Part shown: positions 1-11,721 of the stretch, piece after piece
Layout: each line of letters starts with the position of its first letter
How positions within the stretch are numbered: the stretch's first letter is position 1
From: Aegilops tauschii subsp. strangulata
Taxonomy: Eukaryota > Streptophyta > Magnoliopsida > Poales > Poaceae
NCBI RefSeq assembly: GCF_002575655.3
Contig: NC_053035.3
Coordinates: forward strand, 501,486,601-501,550,600
Direction: 5' to 3'
DNA length: 64,000 nt
The notes under the pieces: generated by a model
Told to the model about the DNA's origin: nothing
What the model saw: the letters and a program-made list of their open reading frames with translations, nothing else
The model's database searches: none
Translations under genes and position numbers: made by a program

Positions 1-2213
1 TTGATGCCATCAAAATGTTTTCTGTTTCTCTGCTTCCATATGTTCCATGCAGCAAGATAAACAATTTCCTTGAAAGCTTTATGTGGCCAAGCAGAAGAGG
101 CCCTGTGAAACATTTCATCCAGCCCTGGGCTTGTGTCCCAAGATATGTTGATAGAGCTCCAGCAACTATTGCTAAATGAGCATCCAAAGATAAGATGGAT
201 GTTAGTTTCTTCCACTGTCGAGCACAACAGACAAGAGAAGTCTTTTCCAATGTTGTACTGCCGTCTTTTAAGGATGTTTCTTGCATTAAGTCTGTCCATA
301 AAGAGCAGCCCTAATGCATTTAGTTCTCCAAATAGAAGTGAGTGAAGGCTGCAGCAATCTGAAACAAAACCTATAGAACTTACTTGGTTTGAACTTGGTT
401 CTCCCCAACATAAGATCCAATCATATCTGCTTAGTGGATCGATTCCAGTACCAGATCAAGCAATTCATCCCTAGCCTCAAGGGGCAGAGGTAAGTGAAAG
501 TTATTAGCAATATTATCAGCCTGCAAGAATTGCTGGATCGATAAATCCTCTTCTCGTACAAAAGAAAAGAGGTGGGCATGGGTTTCGGATAGCAACTCTT
601 GGTTCCGTAGATCTTTACAGAACAAGATCGTGTCACCAGCGTTTACCAGACAGGTTGTGATTCCTCTGTAGGCATCTACAAGAGAGAAGACGTCTTTCCA
701 CCAGAAGGAGGTTGAAGGCTTGGTGGCATGGGTTGGATGGTCATTGTAGTGCTTGAACCACATCAGCATGACCCAAGGAATATCCTCTTTGTGCATGAAT
801 TTGTGAATGTATTTGAGCAGCATGGCTTGGTTTTGTATTTTCAAATCAACAACACCCAAACCTTCTTTGCATTTCAGTCTGCAGACCAAGTGCCAGGCCG
901 CAAGAGAGTTTGCATGAGCATCCCTGTCTTTCACTTTTCTCCATAAGCAATTCCTTCTTGGTTTATCAATGAGATCTATCGTTCTGTCTTCTGGCAACTT
1001 AAGCACACACATGGCATGAGTGACAAGTGCTGATAGATCAATGAGATCATTTGCTTTGTCTTCTAGGACATTGATTGGAATAAGCTGGGATTTGTGATAA
1101 TTTATTTTCAGAGCTGTTGCCTTGGCATAAGAATCCAGTAGTCCTAACAGTATGTAGCTCAGTAGTTTCTGCGGGCAAGATCAAGATTGTGTCGTCGGCG
1201 TACTGTATTACAGGGAATCCCTCCGAGGCAGGTTGCTCGATTGGAAGATGAATATGACCTTCCCGCCAAGCCTGGTTGACCATGGACTGCAAAAGGTCCG
1301 CTGCCAAAACGAAAAGGAGAGGGGACAGTGGGCCGCCTTGACGGACACCTTTTCGACACTTAAATTCAGTTCCCGGCACCCCATTCAGTAAAACCGAGGA
1401 TGAGCCCGAATCCAGTAACTTATTCATCCACATGATCCATCGATCATCAAAGCCCATGTATTTAAGGATTGCAATGATTGATGAGTGTTCAATCGTATCC
1501 AAGGTCTCTTGAAGTCGAGCTTCAGAGTGACCACCTCTCTTCCTGATTTCTTTCATTGTGACAGATATTCAAACGCCCACCCAAGACAGTCCTGCAAAGT
1601 ACGTCCAGAGATGAAGCCATATTGATTTCTGTGGACGATTTTGAGGACCCATTTCTGTAAACGTTCAGCCAAAAATCTTTGTGATAACCTTTCGTACACA
1701 ATTAAGCAAGGAGATTGGATGGAAATCATTGACTGTCTCAGGACTAGGTTTTTTGGGGATCAACGTAATCAGAGAGTTATTCAGGGCCTCCAGACTGATA
1801 TTGCCTTCCCAAAAGTCCATACAGAGTTGATAGAAATCTGGAGCTATGAGGTGCCAACACACTTTCAGAAATTGGCCCGTAAATCCATCTGGTCCCGGAG
1901 CCCGATCCGCAGGTATGATTTTATCAATCTCCTCTGTCATGAAAGGAGCTGACAGGTCTACCAGACCGGGAACACGCCTGATCACTTGAGAGAGATCAAA
2001 ATCAAATACAGGTACATTCTGAACTCCCATTCTGTTTTTAAAACATGCATGGAATGCAGCAGCTTTTTCTGCATGATCCTCAATTGTCCGTCCATCCTCC
2101 AACCTCAGAGTAGGGATTGTGTTTCTGCGATATCTTTCCGTAGCTCGAGCATGGAAATATTTAGTGTTCTCTTCGCCTAACGTGACATGACGAAAAGTAC
2201 AACGTTGCGCCAA
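1..2213 (-). pseudogene. LINE reverse transcriptase and zf-RVT C-terminal domain (broken)
   Basis: RT fingers and palm are spread over at least two frames: 2213-1665 holds the APGPDGF and LIPKK motifs, and 1556-1047 holds GVRQGGPLSP and the catalytic YADD (plus-strand positions 1191-1202). 1012-431 holds the thumb and connection region beginning near the LRRNCLWRK-like stretch. From about 300 to 1 the frame reads the zinc-binding RVT domain (CLLC, then H and C in the IHLIFGC motif, followed by the WNMWKQRN motif). Stops and frame changes separate these blocks, for example near 1560-1665 and 1012-1047. The reaction would be target-primed reverse transcription, but no intact protein can be made. 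Confidence 0.88.
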
Positions 2214-2513
2214 TACTCATTCTAGTACTTGAGCAATTTAAGCAGGCGGTGTTTTAGGATTTTTCTCAAGTTGTCTTCAGGCGTAGACAATAGTCTCAGT
2301 TCTTCCAATTCATCAAGCTGTGCTAGAATTCTGTTTGAGTTGGCAATGAGAAGGCCCAACTAAGAAATAGACTTGCTCCATTTCTTTAAGGCATACCTAG
2401 GACGTCGTTTCAGCTTAGCAGCAATTCGAGTGGCACTAGATGAAGAGTACAAAGGCTTTGACTAGGAGGTGCTAACAACATCTAGTAAACCAGGATGGAG
2501 AGGCCAGAAACTC

Positions 2514-3235
2514 TCAAACCGGAATAAATTGCATTTGGGGATAGCCGTCGACTACACATAGAGTATGATCAGAGATAGGTTGAGCCAGAGGGTTTACCAG
2601 TGTATTGGGGAAAACAGAAATCCATTCTGGAGAAGCGAAAAACCAATCTATTTGCTCCAAAAGAGGTTGGTCTTGCATGTCACTCCATGTATACTGCCGT
2701 CCTCTCAGAGGAATTTCCAGAAACAGCATGCTGACCTATTATATCATTGAAAGTTGCCATATCCTCAATATTACCACCTGGTCTGTTACGATTTTCCACT
2801 GATCAAATAAAATTAAAATCACCCAAAAATAGCCACAAAACATCAAGCTCAATGAGATGAGATGAAAACCACTCCACAAAATCAGCCTTCTCGGCCCATT
2901 GCACGGCCCACACACATTGGACAGAAAGAACTCTCTGTTGATTTGCAGAGACTGAAATTTAATCGCCAGCACAAAAGATGCCGCGTGTATGACCATGCCA
3001 GAAAACACATTACTGCACCAGATGATAACCAGGCCGCCTGAGGCCCCCCAAAGATGGCACGTATTCGAATTGATCAAAACGGCGAGGACAACATGAGCGA
3101 ATAAAAGAGTGATCAAAGTCACCCTTTTTTGTCTCCTAAAGACATAGAATCGAACAAGCACATTCATCGATTTTATTACGAAGAGCAAGACGTTTAGGTT
3201 CTGAATTCAAACCACGGATGTTCCAACACAAAATG
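2514..3235 (-). pseudogene. LINE APE-type endonuclease (broken)
   Basis: From 3235 downward the frame gives the NIRGLN start motif of LINE endonucleases. It then meets an in-frame TAG where the family usually has the Gln of the LQET motif, and continues with GASGGL. After a frame change, 2729-2514 carries RQYTWSD, IDWFFASPEW and the terminal PISDH motif with its catalytic His. The domain is complete in outline but has at least one stop and one frameshift. Function when intact: nicking chromosomal target DNA to prime reverse transcription. Confidence 0.82.
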
Positions 3236-4166
3236 TTCCAGGAGTGCAGAGCCATGACCCTCGCCGTTTTCTTCAGAAGGCAGTGCAGTCAACTTCTTAT
3301 TGGAGATCTCCTCGGGAGCAATTCCACATTCGGCCTCCCATTGCTGCAGACGAGAAATAGCAGTTGGCGCTGGAACTTCTACTTCAGATATCACCTGGTT
3401 AACATAGACAAACGGGGCGCGTCGGGCTTTAACATGGCTTGCTCTTTTCGGCTGATCAGACATACAAGGAAGCTTAAATCCATTGAACCGCATAGATCTA
3501 GTGCTACGGCCAACTTCCAAGTGTCCACAGCTACATGAGTTTTGTTTCTCTTCCTACTTCCTAGACGTGGCAGTGTCGACTCCAGTATCATGCTGACGGA
3601 AGAGGAAATCTGACAAGTGGCCGAAGAAGTACAGTTCAGAGAAAAACCGAGATCAGCAGAGTCAACTATAGTCATGTCTGAACAATCCATAGCACTTGAA
3701 AGTGAGCGGACAAGCTCCAGTTGGTTCTGAATCATAACAGAGGAAACTAAACTCCAAACTGGGGCCGTCCAAACAGTAAAGCTAGTGCCAGGTGTGAATG
3801 GAGAAAACGGGAATAAACTGAAACATGCCACAGCAATCAGCTCTTTCAAGAACCTTTGCGACTTCTCCACCCACAGCAGAAGAAGCAACTCCAAATCAGA
3901 ACTCTGTTGGCCCCAAGTTAAACGAGGCATGTGAACCCCAGCATAAAAGTGAGCAATGAACTCCAACAGAGAGAATTCGGCAGAGTGACTAGCATGGCAG
4001 CATCTTGACCTATAGCCCTAACAAAAACAATTTGACCTGGAGCAGCACCCTCAACTATTTCATCTGCAGCCAGCCCGACCTGACCATCATCAGTTATATT
4101 TTCAGCAGTCTGAACTCTATCCATAACTGACGGACCGTCTTGCTCCTTCGATGGCATGGAACCCAT
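3236..4166 (-). pseudogene. LINE ORF1-like (gag-like) remnant
   Basis: Three overlapping open stretches on the minus strand (4166-3918, 3966-3391 and 3520-3194) lie directly upstream of the endonuclease, where plant LINEs encode their ORF1/linker protein. No CCHC zinc knuckle is visible, so the call rests mainly on position. The composition is low in hydrophobic clusters. The frame is broken at least twice. Confidence 0.5.
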
Positions 4167-4297
4167 GGGCTGACTTTTCCTTCTCCAGGCTTTGGGTTCA
4201 GAACAAAATTTTCCCTTTGACCCGCCACATTGTGTGGCGTAAGGGGTAAGACTTATGCTTAACTAAAAGTACTGTTTTGTTTTGTAGTTAAAAAATA

Positions 4298-4420
4298 CTC
4301 CCTCCGTCTTAAAATTCTTGTCTTAGATTTGTCTAGATACGGATGTATCTAATACTAAAACGTGACTTGATACATTCATATTTAGACAAATCTAAAACAA
4401 GAATTTTGGGACGGAGGAAG
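4298..4420 (+). mobile_element. Stowaway-type MITE
   Basis: A 123-bp element has terminal inverted repeats of the CTCCCTCCGT type and is flanked by TA on both sides (4296-4297 and 4421-4422). The arms pair over most of their length around AGATTTGTCTAGATAC and its complement. This is the standard appearance of Tc1/Mariner-related Stowaway MITEs in wheat and barley. It has no coding capacity. Confidence 0.9.
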
Positions 4421-4465
4421 TAATAATTAAAGAGTACTCCTTGCAAAGATCACTCACACCTTGTA

Positions 4466-4512
4466 AGGTTGCGATATGTGACGCACTGCATGTGCGTCAC
4501 TTGTGGCAACCT
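4466..4512. repeat. Short inverted repeat with GTGACGCAC core
   Basis: Arms of about 21 nt (4466-4486 and 4492-4512) share GTGACGCAC next to a TGCA centre. It sits at the left edge of the degenerate GCCTCTCG array and may be a terminal structure of the element that carries the array. That role is inference. Confidence 0.5.
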
Positions 4513-4689
4513 ATGAGTTTTTTTTTAAAGTGTAGATTCGGTTATTCAAAATATTTCATCTCTTAAATAGTGCGTCCAAATTTCAAACCGTTTTCGCCGT
4601 TGGATTTCTCGCGTCGAGATCTTCCATGTTGATAGGTTTTGATGAACATTTTTTCATAAAAAAACTAAACAAAAAAGCCAAACTGGGAG

Positions 4690-6203
4690 CACTTTTTTCC
4701 ATGTTCCGGAGAGGCGCATGTTTTTCCCTTTCCGCGAGACACCACCGCGCCTCTCGTGAAAGCAAATCCATACCTCAATGCAAAGTAAATCTGTGCCTCT
4801 CGCGGAAGCATATCCGTGCCTTCACGAGAAGTAAATCTATGCCTCTCGTGGAAGAAAAAAAAACACGTTTTTCCCCTTTCCGAGAGGCTCGTGGAAGTAA
4901 ATTCTTGCCTCCATGCGAAGTAAATCTGTGCCTCTTGTGGAGGCACGACTGTGGTAACAAATTCATGCCTTCACGATGAGTAAATATGTGCCTCTCCCGG
5001 AAAGAAAAAGAAAACATGTTTTTTCCTTTTCCGAGAAGCATGACCATGCCTCTCGTGGAAGTAAATTCGTGTCTCCACGTGAATTAAATCTGTGCCTCTC
5101 GCGGGAAAAAAAAAGAAAACACGTTTTCCCTCTTTCCAAGAGGCTCGTGGAAGTAAATTCATGCCTCCACGCGAAGTAAATCTGTGCCTGTCACGGAAGA
5201 AAGAAAAAAGAAAACGAGTTTCTTTTTCTTTTTTCGAGAGGCACGCCCGTGCCTCTCGTGGAAACTAATCCATGCCTTCATGGGAGTAAATCTGTGACTC
5301 TCGTGGAAAGAAAAAGAAAACACATTTTTTTCCTTTTCCGAGACGCATGGCCGTGCCTCTCGTGGAAGCAAATTCGTGCCTCAACGCGAATTAAATATGT
5401 GCCTCCCGTGGAGAAAAAATAAAACGAGTTTTTTCCCTTTCTGTGAGGCACGACCGTGGCTTTCGTGGAAGCAAATCCGTGCCTCCACGAAGAGTAAATC
5501 TGTGCCTCTCGTGAAAAAACACGTTTTTTCCTCTTTCCGAGAGGCATGACCATGTCTCTCGCGAAAGCAAATCCATGCCTCCACGAGAAGTAAATCTGTG
5601 CCTCTCGCAGAAGAAAAAAAAGAAAATGAGTTTTCTTTTCCCTTTCCGAGAGGCACGACCATGCCTCTCGTCGAAGGAAAAAAACACGTTTGTTCCCTTT
5701 CCAAGAGGCACAACTCGCACCAACTTTTGGTGGATGGAAGGCCAAGTTCATCCATGACATCACCTTGCACTCCCATAGGATGAAGGATTCAATCAAGCCT
5801 CTGCTCCTTCAATGGATCAAAGCTCTGCCAGGATCCAAGTGACATGGATGATTCTTGTATATTTGTAAATATCTTGTTGTATTATGGTAGGTAGGACTTC
5901 TAAACACCTAGCTAGCTTTTACTTTATGTTTTCTTTCCTACAAGACTTGGGGCCTTGTTTTAATAAATGGCTGTGGGGCTTTTGCCGCACAGTGTTCAGT
6001 AAAAAAAATGTGCCTCTCGCGAAAGTAATCCGTGTCTCTGCGAGAAGTAAATCTGTGTCTCTCGCGTGAAAGAAAGAAAAGAAAACGTGTTTTTGCCTTT
6101 TCAAGCGGAAGCAAATCCGTACCTCCACGTAAAGTAACTATGTGCCTCTCGTGGAAGAAGAAAAATAAAACGCGTTTGTTCCCCTTTCCAAGAGGCACAA
6201 ATC
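4690..6203. repeat. Degenerate tandem array of GCCTCTCGTGGAAG-type units
   Basis: Units of about 35-70 bp alternate versions of GTGCCTCTCGTGGAAG, AAATCTGTGCCTCCACG and A-rich spacers followed by TTTTTCCCTTTCCGAGAGGCA. GAGGCAC...GTGCCTC pairs make many small hairpins. The array runs 4690-5715, is interrupted by a LINE 3' end, and resumes at 6009-6203. Both strands hold long spurious open frames here, which are not genes. Similar arrays are common in Triticeae DNA, usually inside unclassified DNA transposons. Confidence 0.75.
5716..6008 (+). mobile_element. 5'-truncated LINE 3' end inserted in the array
   Basis: This stretch differs from the flanking array. It has a short terminal coding-like piece, an AT-rich 3' UTR-like part, a TAATAAATGGCTGTGGGGCTTTTGCCGCACAG-like tail region (about 5960-5998), then an A-run at 6001-6008. 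Array units resume immediately after. A 5'-truncated plus-strand LINE insertion explains this. I could not see a clear target-site duplication in the repetitive flanks. Confidence 0.6.
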
Positions 6204-6209
6204 AATTGG

Positions 6210-7202
6210 AATGCGAGTAAACTACATATTTTATTTTCTATTGTGAGTGTAGCCCTGCAGATTGCGCCGGCCATCATACTAGTTGCTCATACACTATTGA
6301 TTCACTTAAAAAGCTAAGTTGTTACAAAGAAGTAAATAGCCCTTTTTAAACTTCAATATTTTTGTTGTGACACCATTATCTCATTTTAAAATTGTTGTCA
6401 TAGTTTGCCCATTTCTTCTCATTTCTAATACAGATACCGTTATTTGAATTATCCCTCAAATTTGTTGCCACCTAGGTTATCATGTATATGTTCATCCGTT
6501 GTCGTAATTTTGATTCATGACATTTCATCTGCCATAAAGCTAGATAAAAGGCGGTTTGAATAAAAAAAATTGCTCAAATTTGTACATTCGCCACCATCAT
6601 TAATCAAGTAATCAAACACTTGTTTACCATACATTTATCACTTGGTATGAAAAATCAAACACATTTTATGAATGCAACAATGGACACATTAAGGAATATT
6701 GCTTTGGTTGAAAAACTTTGCTTAAATTTTCGTAGGGGTCGTGCATGGAAAACCAAAAAAAAAAATCGCATCTACACCAACAACCAAGATCTAGCTAAGG
6801 AGATTCAGATAAAAAAACTTGATCTTTTGAATCTTACCAACGTCTGAAGCGGAAGAACATGGTGAAGAATCTGATCTCGACGTTTGTTCCCGTGCGAGGA
6901 TTACAAGCTTAATCCCCCCGCCAGTATCCACGCATACGGTCCTTCAATCTTTCCAGAGTTCCGCCGTCCAGGGACTCATTTAGCAAAAATCCTCAAATTT
7001 TACTTAATTTAGTAATACATGTGCCACAAATTGCTCTATTTTTTTCCCGGGTAGTTGTTTTATTATTTTTAGTTACCGAGAGGGTTCGGTTTTTGGGCTC
7101 TATCACTAATCACGAGTAATGCTAGACATACGAAGTAATGCTAGACATGCCTTTTTAGTGAAGGAGATCAAGGATAATCTGGAGGGACGTAGTTCTTGTA
7201 TT
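6210..7202. other. AT-rich spacer without recognised gene
   Basis: No coherent coding signal appears on either strand. The short open stretch at 6620-6847 has no recognisable motif or splice context. The sequence is intergenic in character and ends at a MITE. Confidence 0.5.
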
Positions 7203-7204
7203 AC

Positions 7205-7458
7205 TCCCTTCGTTTTTTTAGTCTGCATATAAGGTTTGGTCAAAGTCAAGCTTTGTAAAGTTTGACCAACTTTATATTAAAAAATATCATCATTCACAAT
7301 ATGAAATAAATATTATCAGATGCACCATGAAATGTATTTTCGTACTATATAGTTTTAATATTATAGATGTTCATATTTTTTCATATAAATTTGGTCAAAC
7401 ATTGTGTAGTTTGACTTTGACTAAATTTTATACGCGGGGTAAAAAGAAACGGAGGGAG
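7205..7458 (+). mobile_element. Stowaway-like MITE
   Basis: The 254-bp element starts CTCCCTTCGT and ends ACGGAGGGAG, with flanking TA on both sides. The subterminal motif TTTGGTCAAAGTCAA is repeated inverted near the other end as TTTGACTTTGACTAAA, typical of a large Triticeae MITE family. Non-coding. Confidence 0.88.
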
Positions 7459-7861
7459 TACTTGTATACGACGTAGTCAAAACCTAGTACAACTATTACA
7501 GTAGTTGGCATTTTTTGGAGCCGTTCGTTTGTCTCGATCTAACGGCGCATACATACGTAGTACTCGAAAGTACGCGGATGAAAGTACTCGAAAGTACTAT
7601 TAGTCTAGGGGCATTTTAGTCCTAGGAAATATATGACAAGGTGGGGCCCTCTCGTCCAATGCAAAAACGCCGCCCCTCTCCTCCAATGCAAAACTGCCGC
7701 CCCTCTCATCCAATGCAAAGCCGCCGCCGTGCTCCTTCCCCTCTTCCATCACCATTGCAACCGCGGCCATCTCCTAGCCTTCTCCTTCTTCTCGCGGCCG
7801 CAACTTTGCTCTTCTCATCTTCCACATCCACCCCCCTCTTCCATCCACGCAAGATCCTCGA

Positions 7862-8330
7862 TGGAGCACATCGGCGGCGGCGAGAACGCCGACTTCGTGG
7901 AGATCGCCGGCGGCGACCAGGTCAAGATGGCCAGGTTGACGGAGATCCGTTCTTGGTTTCACAACATATTGCAGATGAACTAGACGGCAATGGCCACTTT
8001 GAAGCAAATGACGAGGAGGGAGAGGGCAAAGCTCCCCCCACCCGCACAACCGATGCACAAGGTCGAGATCCTTCTCTGGGCGATGGAGCAGGCCGATTCG
8101 TCCAGCCCGTAGACCAGGCGGAGGTGGTGGGCGTTCAGATCCAGGGTAGAGCATCCACTAGATCAGGAACCCACGGTGCACGAGGTGCCATTGTAGATTG
8201 TGGAGCCTCCAACTGAGTCGGAGATGACTCCGAAGCGCAAGAGGAGGAGGACAGTGGTCGCGACATCACTTCCCCGCCGTTCTCCACGCTTCCCTCGCCG
8301 CTCTCCTCGTCTGAATGGCGGCCGTAGCTA
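7862..8330 (+). pseudogene. Broken coding remnant of unrecognised grass family
   Basis: An ATG at 7862 opens a frame starting MEHIGGGENADF. The reading then continues sensibly only by changing frame near 7950, where another frame gives QHIADELDGNGHFEANDEE, and again near 8050-8230, where a basic KRKRRRT and RRSPR tail can be read. In the original frame there are stops at 7981 and later. The pattern, a GC-rich coding start after a CCAATGCAAA-rich leader with a basic C-terminus, suggests a decayed first exon of a nuclear protein. I do not recognise the family and assign no function. Confidence 0.4.
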
Positions 8331-8639
8331 TGTTTAGGGTAAGATTGCTGAATTTCATTCATCATTACTTGCCACTTGCTTAATTTGATTCTCTGCAATA
8401 TGTTCTTGCTACCTGTGTACTTGAATCCGTAGCCTCTGGATGGCAGCTTAGTTTGACGACGAGCCTGGAATGAGTCTAGGCATATAGCATTGCTATGTTT
8501 ACTTGCTATGTTTTGATGTGCTGGAGTGGTATCCATGATCGGAAATTTTGTCTGTCACCTCAAGAGTTGTGTTCAAATTACGTGATGCAATCTGTGTAAA
8601 TTGAACTTGCAATATTTTGGCTGCAAGAAGTGCCTCCAG

Positions 8640-9226
8640 ACAAGTTCAGTACACAGTTTAGAGTGATAGACTCTGGGTTGACACTGAAATATTTCAATAC
8701 TGCAAGTTTAGTAGATAGTTATAGGCATTGAAATATTTCAGTACTGACCGGTTCACACTGAAATATTTGTGTAGTGCAATTGCAGTACACACGGGTACAC
8801 ACTGAAAAATTTCAGTAGTGCAATGCAATTTCAGTACACACGGGTAGACATTGAAATATTTCAGTACTGCAGTTTCAGTACACGCACGCAACCCCTGAAA
8901 TATTTCGGTGTAGCAGTTTCAGTACACGCGCGTAGCCACTGAAATATTTCAGTGGTGCTGTTTCAGTACAAGCACGTAGCCTCTGAAATATTTCAGTGGT
9001 GCACTTTCAGTACACGCACGTACCCACTGAAATATTTCAGTGGTTCACTTTCAGTACACGCATGTACGAAATGAAATATTTCAGTGGTGCTGTTTCTGTA
9101 CATGCATGTAGCAACTGAAATATTTCAGTGGTGCTGTTTCAGTACACACATGTAGCCACTGAAATATTTCAGTAATGCACTTTCAGTACAGAGATGTAGA
9201 CACTGAAATATTTCAGTAGTGCCCTG
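8640..9226. repeat. 44-bp minisatellite with palindromic core, about 13 units
   Basis: The core CTGAAATATTTCAG starts at 8684, 8728, 8758, 8802, 8851, 8895, 8939, 8983, 9027, 9071, 9115, 9159 and 9203. Most steps are exactly 44 bp; one is 30 and one is 49. Each unit also carries TTTCAGTACACGCACGTAG-like sequence. The core is a perfect palindrome, ACTGAAATATTTCAGT in the best units. No coding sense is evident. Confidence 0.95.
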
Positions 9227-9976
9227 TCGGTGATCTTGCATCCAAATATTTAGGGCTTCCTAATGATTCAGCAAAAAAATAGACATAAGCAGTGAAATAA
9301 TTTTTGTAGGGATATTGGCTTACTCATGTTGCCGTGCTGTACAACCTTTTGCTTCACTTCCTGTAAGTGCTTCTTGCATGTGCTATGGCCTACATGCTGT
9401 TTACTCTCATCACAACAGTGATTTTGCATCTTGCAAAGGTCTACAAAGGTCTTATTAATTCAACATTGACTTCTATGAACTTTGTATTCAAATTCGTATC
9501 CTCCTACAGTTGTTGTGACAGATTTCCTTGGCATCTTCAAATTACCGTACTGTCATTTTTCCAATACCAACTATATTCAATCTGAAACTTTCAGTTACTT
9601 ATATGCTACAGGTGGAATCATAGATAGGTTGCTGAAGATGCTGCGCCTCACAATAAAAGTCCCTTGCTCAACCCAACATCACAAGCTTTTTTGCATTTCT
9701 AGTTGTCTCAGTATTTCATGTGATGTATTTGAATACCAGAAGTTGTTATGCATTACAAGTTCAATCTAATAATTATAGTACCTGCAGTCTGTGTGTTATC
9801 TGTTTTGTATGTGTGGGATCAAAATCTAATACGGTTCTGATTCCTGTTTTCATGGCCTTGATGCTAAGTTAAGTACATGCTGGTCAGAGTGATCAGAGGG
9901 AAGGGTGGTGCTGGTGGGAAATATTTTAGGGTTTTATCGTCGTGATAACCCTAGAAAATTAACAAAAATGTCGAAA
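9227..9976. other. Spacer, no recognised gene
   Basis: AT-rich sequence follows the minisatellite. Two overlapping open frames (9367-9585 and 9482-9769) have no motif, no good start context and no splice partners. Nothing further can be supported. Confidence 0.45.
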
Positions 9977-10250
9977 ATCAATGGAACTAGTCATGGGTGC
10001 TTCTCATGTTGGTACAAGGGTGAAGAAAGAATATAGGTCCATTTGAAGCAAGTCGAGAAAAACCCGTCCTTCCACACGGACCCTTAACTCCTACCGGAAC
10101 GGCCGTCGGTGAAGGATCGACAACGTGCGCTTCTCGCGTCACCTCCGAGAAGTATTCTAAGCATTTAATCGTATTAGAAAATCCATACAAATGCCGACAA
10201 CCTTACCAAACTAGTCATGCTTCCTTCTCATCTTGATACAAAGAAGTGGA
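9977..10250. repeat. Flanking repeat copy 1 (pair with 11722-12080)
   Basis: The sequence from CAATGGAACTAGTCATGG through TTGGTACAAGGGTG, CACACGGACCCTTA and GAAAATCCATACAAATGCCG recurs at 11722-12080 in the same orientation. The second copy has about 60 extra bases around 11870-11930. The pair brackets the 320-bp tandem array, so the whole of 9977-12080 may be one unclassified element or one amplified unit. Confidence 0.8.
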
Positions 10251-10284
10251 AATTTTTTGGGTCCATTTACATCATGTCCGACAA

Positions 10285-11712
10285 GTATTTTAAGCAGTAT
10301 AAATTCAAAAAAATATAAAACCTTGGAAACCTAGCTTTGTTTGTGCAATAGATCATGTGTGCCAAAATTTCGGTGATTTGGAGGTGGTCAAAAAAATCAC
10401 CGCATTCCGCAGGGACCATTTGGTCTACTTAAGCCATTTTTTGAACAACGGTGATTTTTTCCACCACCTCCAAATCACCCAAATTTTCTTCTACACGGTG
10501 ACCCACATGTGCCAAACATGTCTATGAAAGAAAATTTGGAAAAATATATTTTACAATGCCCCCTAAAGGTATAGACCGATGTTTTGATCAGTCAGTCTAG
10601 AGGGCAGTATAAATTCAAAAAAAAATTCAAAAAAATATAAAACCTTGGAAACCTAGCTTTGTTTGTGCAAGAGATCATGTGTGCCAATTTTGGGTGATTT
10701 GGAGGTGGTCGAAAAAATCACCGCATTCCGAAGGGACCATAACTTAAGCCATTTTTTGAACAAGAGTGATTTTTTCCACCACCTCCAAATCACCCAAATT
10801 TTCTATGACACGGTGATCCAGATGTGCCAAACATGTCTATGAAAGAAAATTTGGAAAAAATATATTTTACAATACCCCCTTGAGGTATAGACCGATGTTA
10901 TGATCAGTCAGTCTAGAGAGCAGTATAAATTCAAAAAAATATAAAACCTTGGAAACCTAGTTTTGTTTGTGCAAGATATCATGTGTGCCAAATTTTGGGT
11001 GATTTGGAGGTGGTCGAAAAAATCACCGCATTCCGGAGGGACCATTTGGTCACTTAAGCCATTTTTTGAACAAAGGTGATTTTTCCCACCACCTCCAAAT
11101 CACCCAAAATTTTCTTTTACACTGTAACCCACATGTGCCAAACATGTCCATGAAAGAAAATTTGGAAAAAAAATATATTTTACAATGCCCCCTTGAGGTA
11201 TAGACCGATGTTTTGATCAGTTAGTCTAGAGGGTAGTATAAATTCAAAAAAGTTCAAAAAAATATAAAACCTTGGAAACCTAGCTTTGTTTGTGCAAGAG
11301 ATCATGTGTGCCAAAATTGAGGTGATTTGGAGGTGGTCGAAAAAATCACCGCATTCCGGAGGGACCATTTGGTCTAACTTAAGCCATTTTTTGAACAAAG
11401 GTGATTTTTTCCACCACCTCCAAATCACCCAAATTTTCTTTTACACGGTGACCCACATGTGCCAAACATGTCCATGAAAGAAAATTTGGAAAAATATATT
11501 TTACAATGCCCCCTTGAGGTATAGACTGATGTTTTGATCAGTCAGTCTAGAGGGCAGTATAAATTCAAAAAAAAAATTCAAAAAACTATAAAACCTTGGC
11601 AACCTAGCTTTGTTTGTGCAATAGATCATGTGTGCCAAAATTTGGGTGATTTGGAGGTGGTCGAAAAAATCACCGCATTCCGGAGGGACCATTTGGTCTT
11701 ACTTAATTAAGT
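10285..11712. repeat. Tandem array of about 320-bp foldback units, 4-5 copies
   Basis: Landmarks such as CCTTGGAAACCTAG recur near 10322, 10641, 10947, 11271 and 11599, spacing 306-328 bp. Each unit has an inverted repeat. In one unit the arms are 11314-11350 and 11400-11436, about 37 nt with one or few mismatches (GGTGATTTGGAGGTGGT and its complement) around a loop of about 50 nt. Conserved flanks include CACATGTGCCAAACATG and GTATAGACCGATG. It is non-coding; open frames in it are shadows. Confidence 0.92.
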
Positions 11713-11721
11713 GTTGCCTTA

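Larger units (their letters stand above)
1..4166 (-). mobile_element. Degenerate non-LTR retrotransposon (LINE), truncated by window edge
   Basis: Read on the minus strand, the order from high to low coordinates is ORF1-like protein, APE-type endonuclease, reverse transcriptase, then the zinc-binding C-terminal domain typical of plant L1-like LINEs. Each domain is recognisable but lies in several frames with stops between, so the copy is dead. The 3' end is cut by the window start. No target-site duplication can be sought because one end is outside. It is a classical plant LINE, not an LTR element: there is no integrase, and the RT carries YADD instead of YVDD. Confidence 0.9.

Noticed and set aside
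4626..6198. Many open frames of 60-170 codons on both strands
   Set aside because: They translate the GCCTCTCG array in all frames and share low-complexity repeats. No domain or splice logic.
8640..9226. Regular repeats resembling a CRISPR array
   Set aside because: Eukaryotic context, no unique spacers (the whole 44-bp unit is conserved), and no cas genes. It is a minisatellite.
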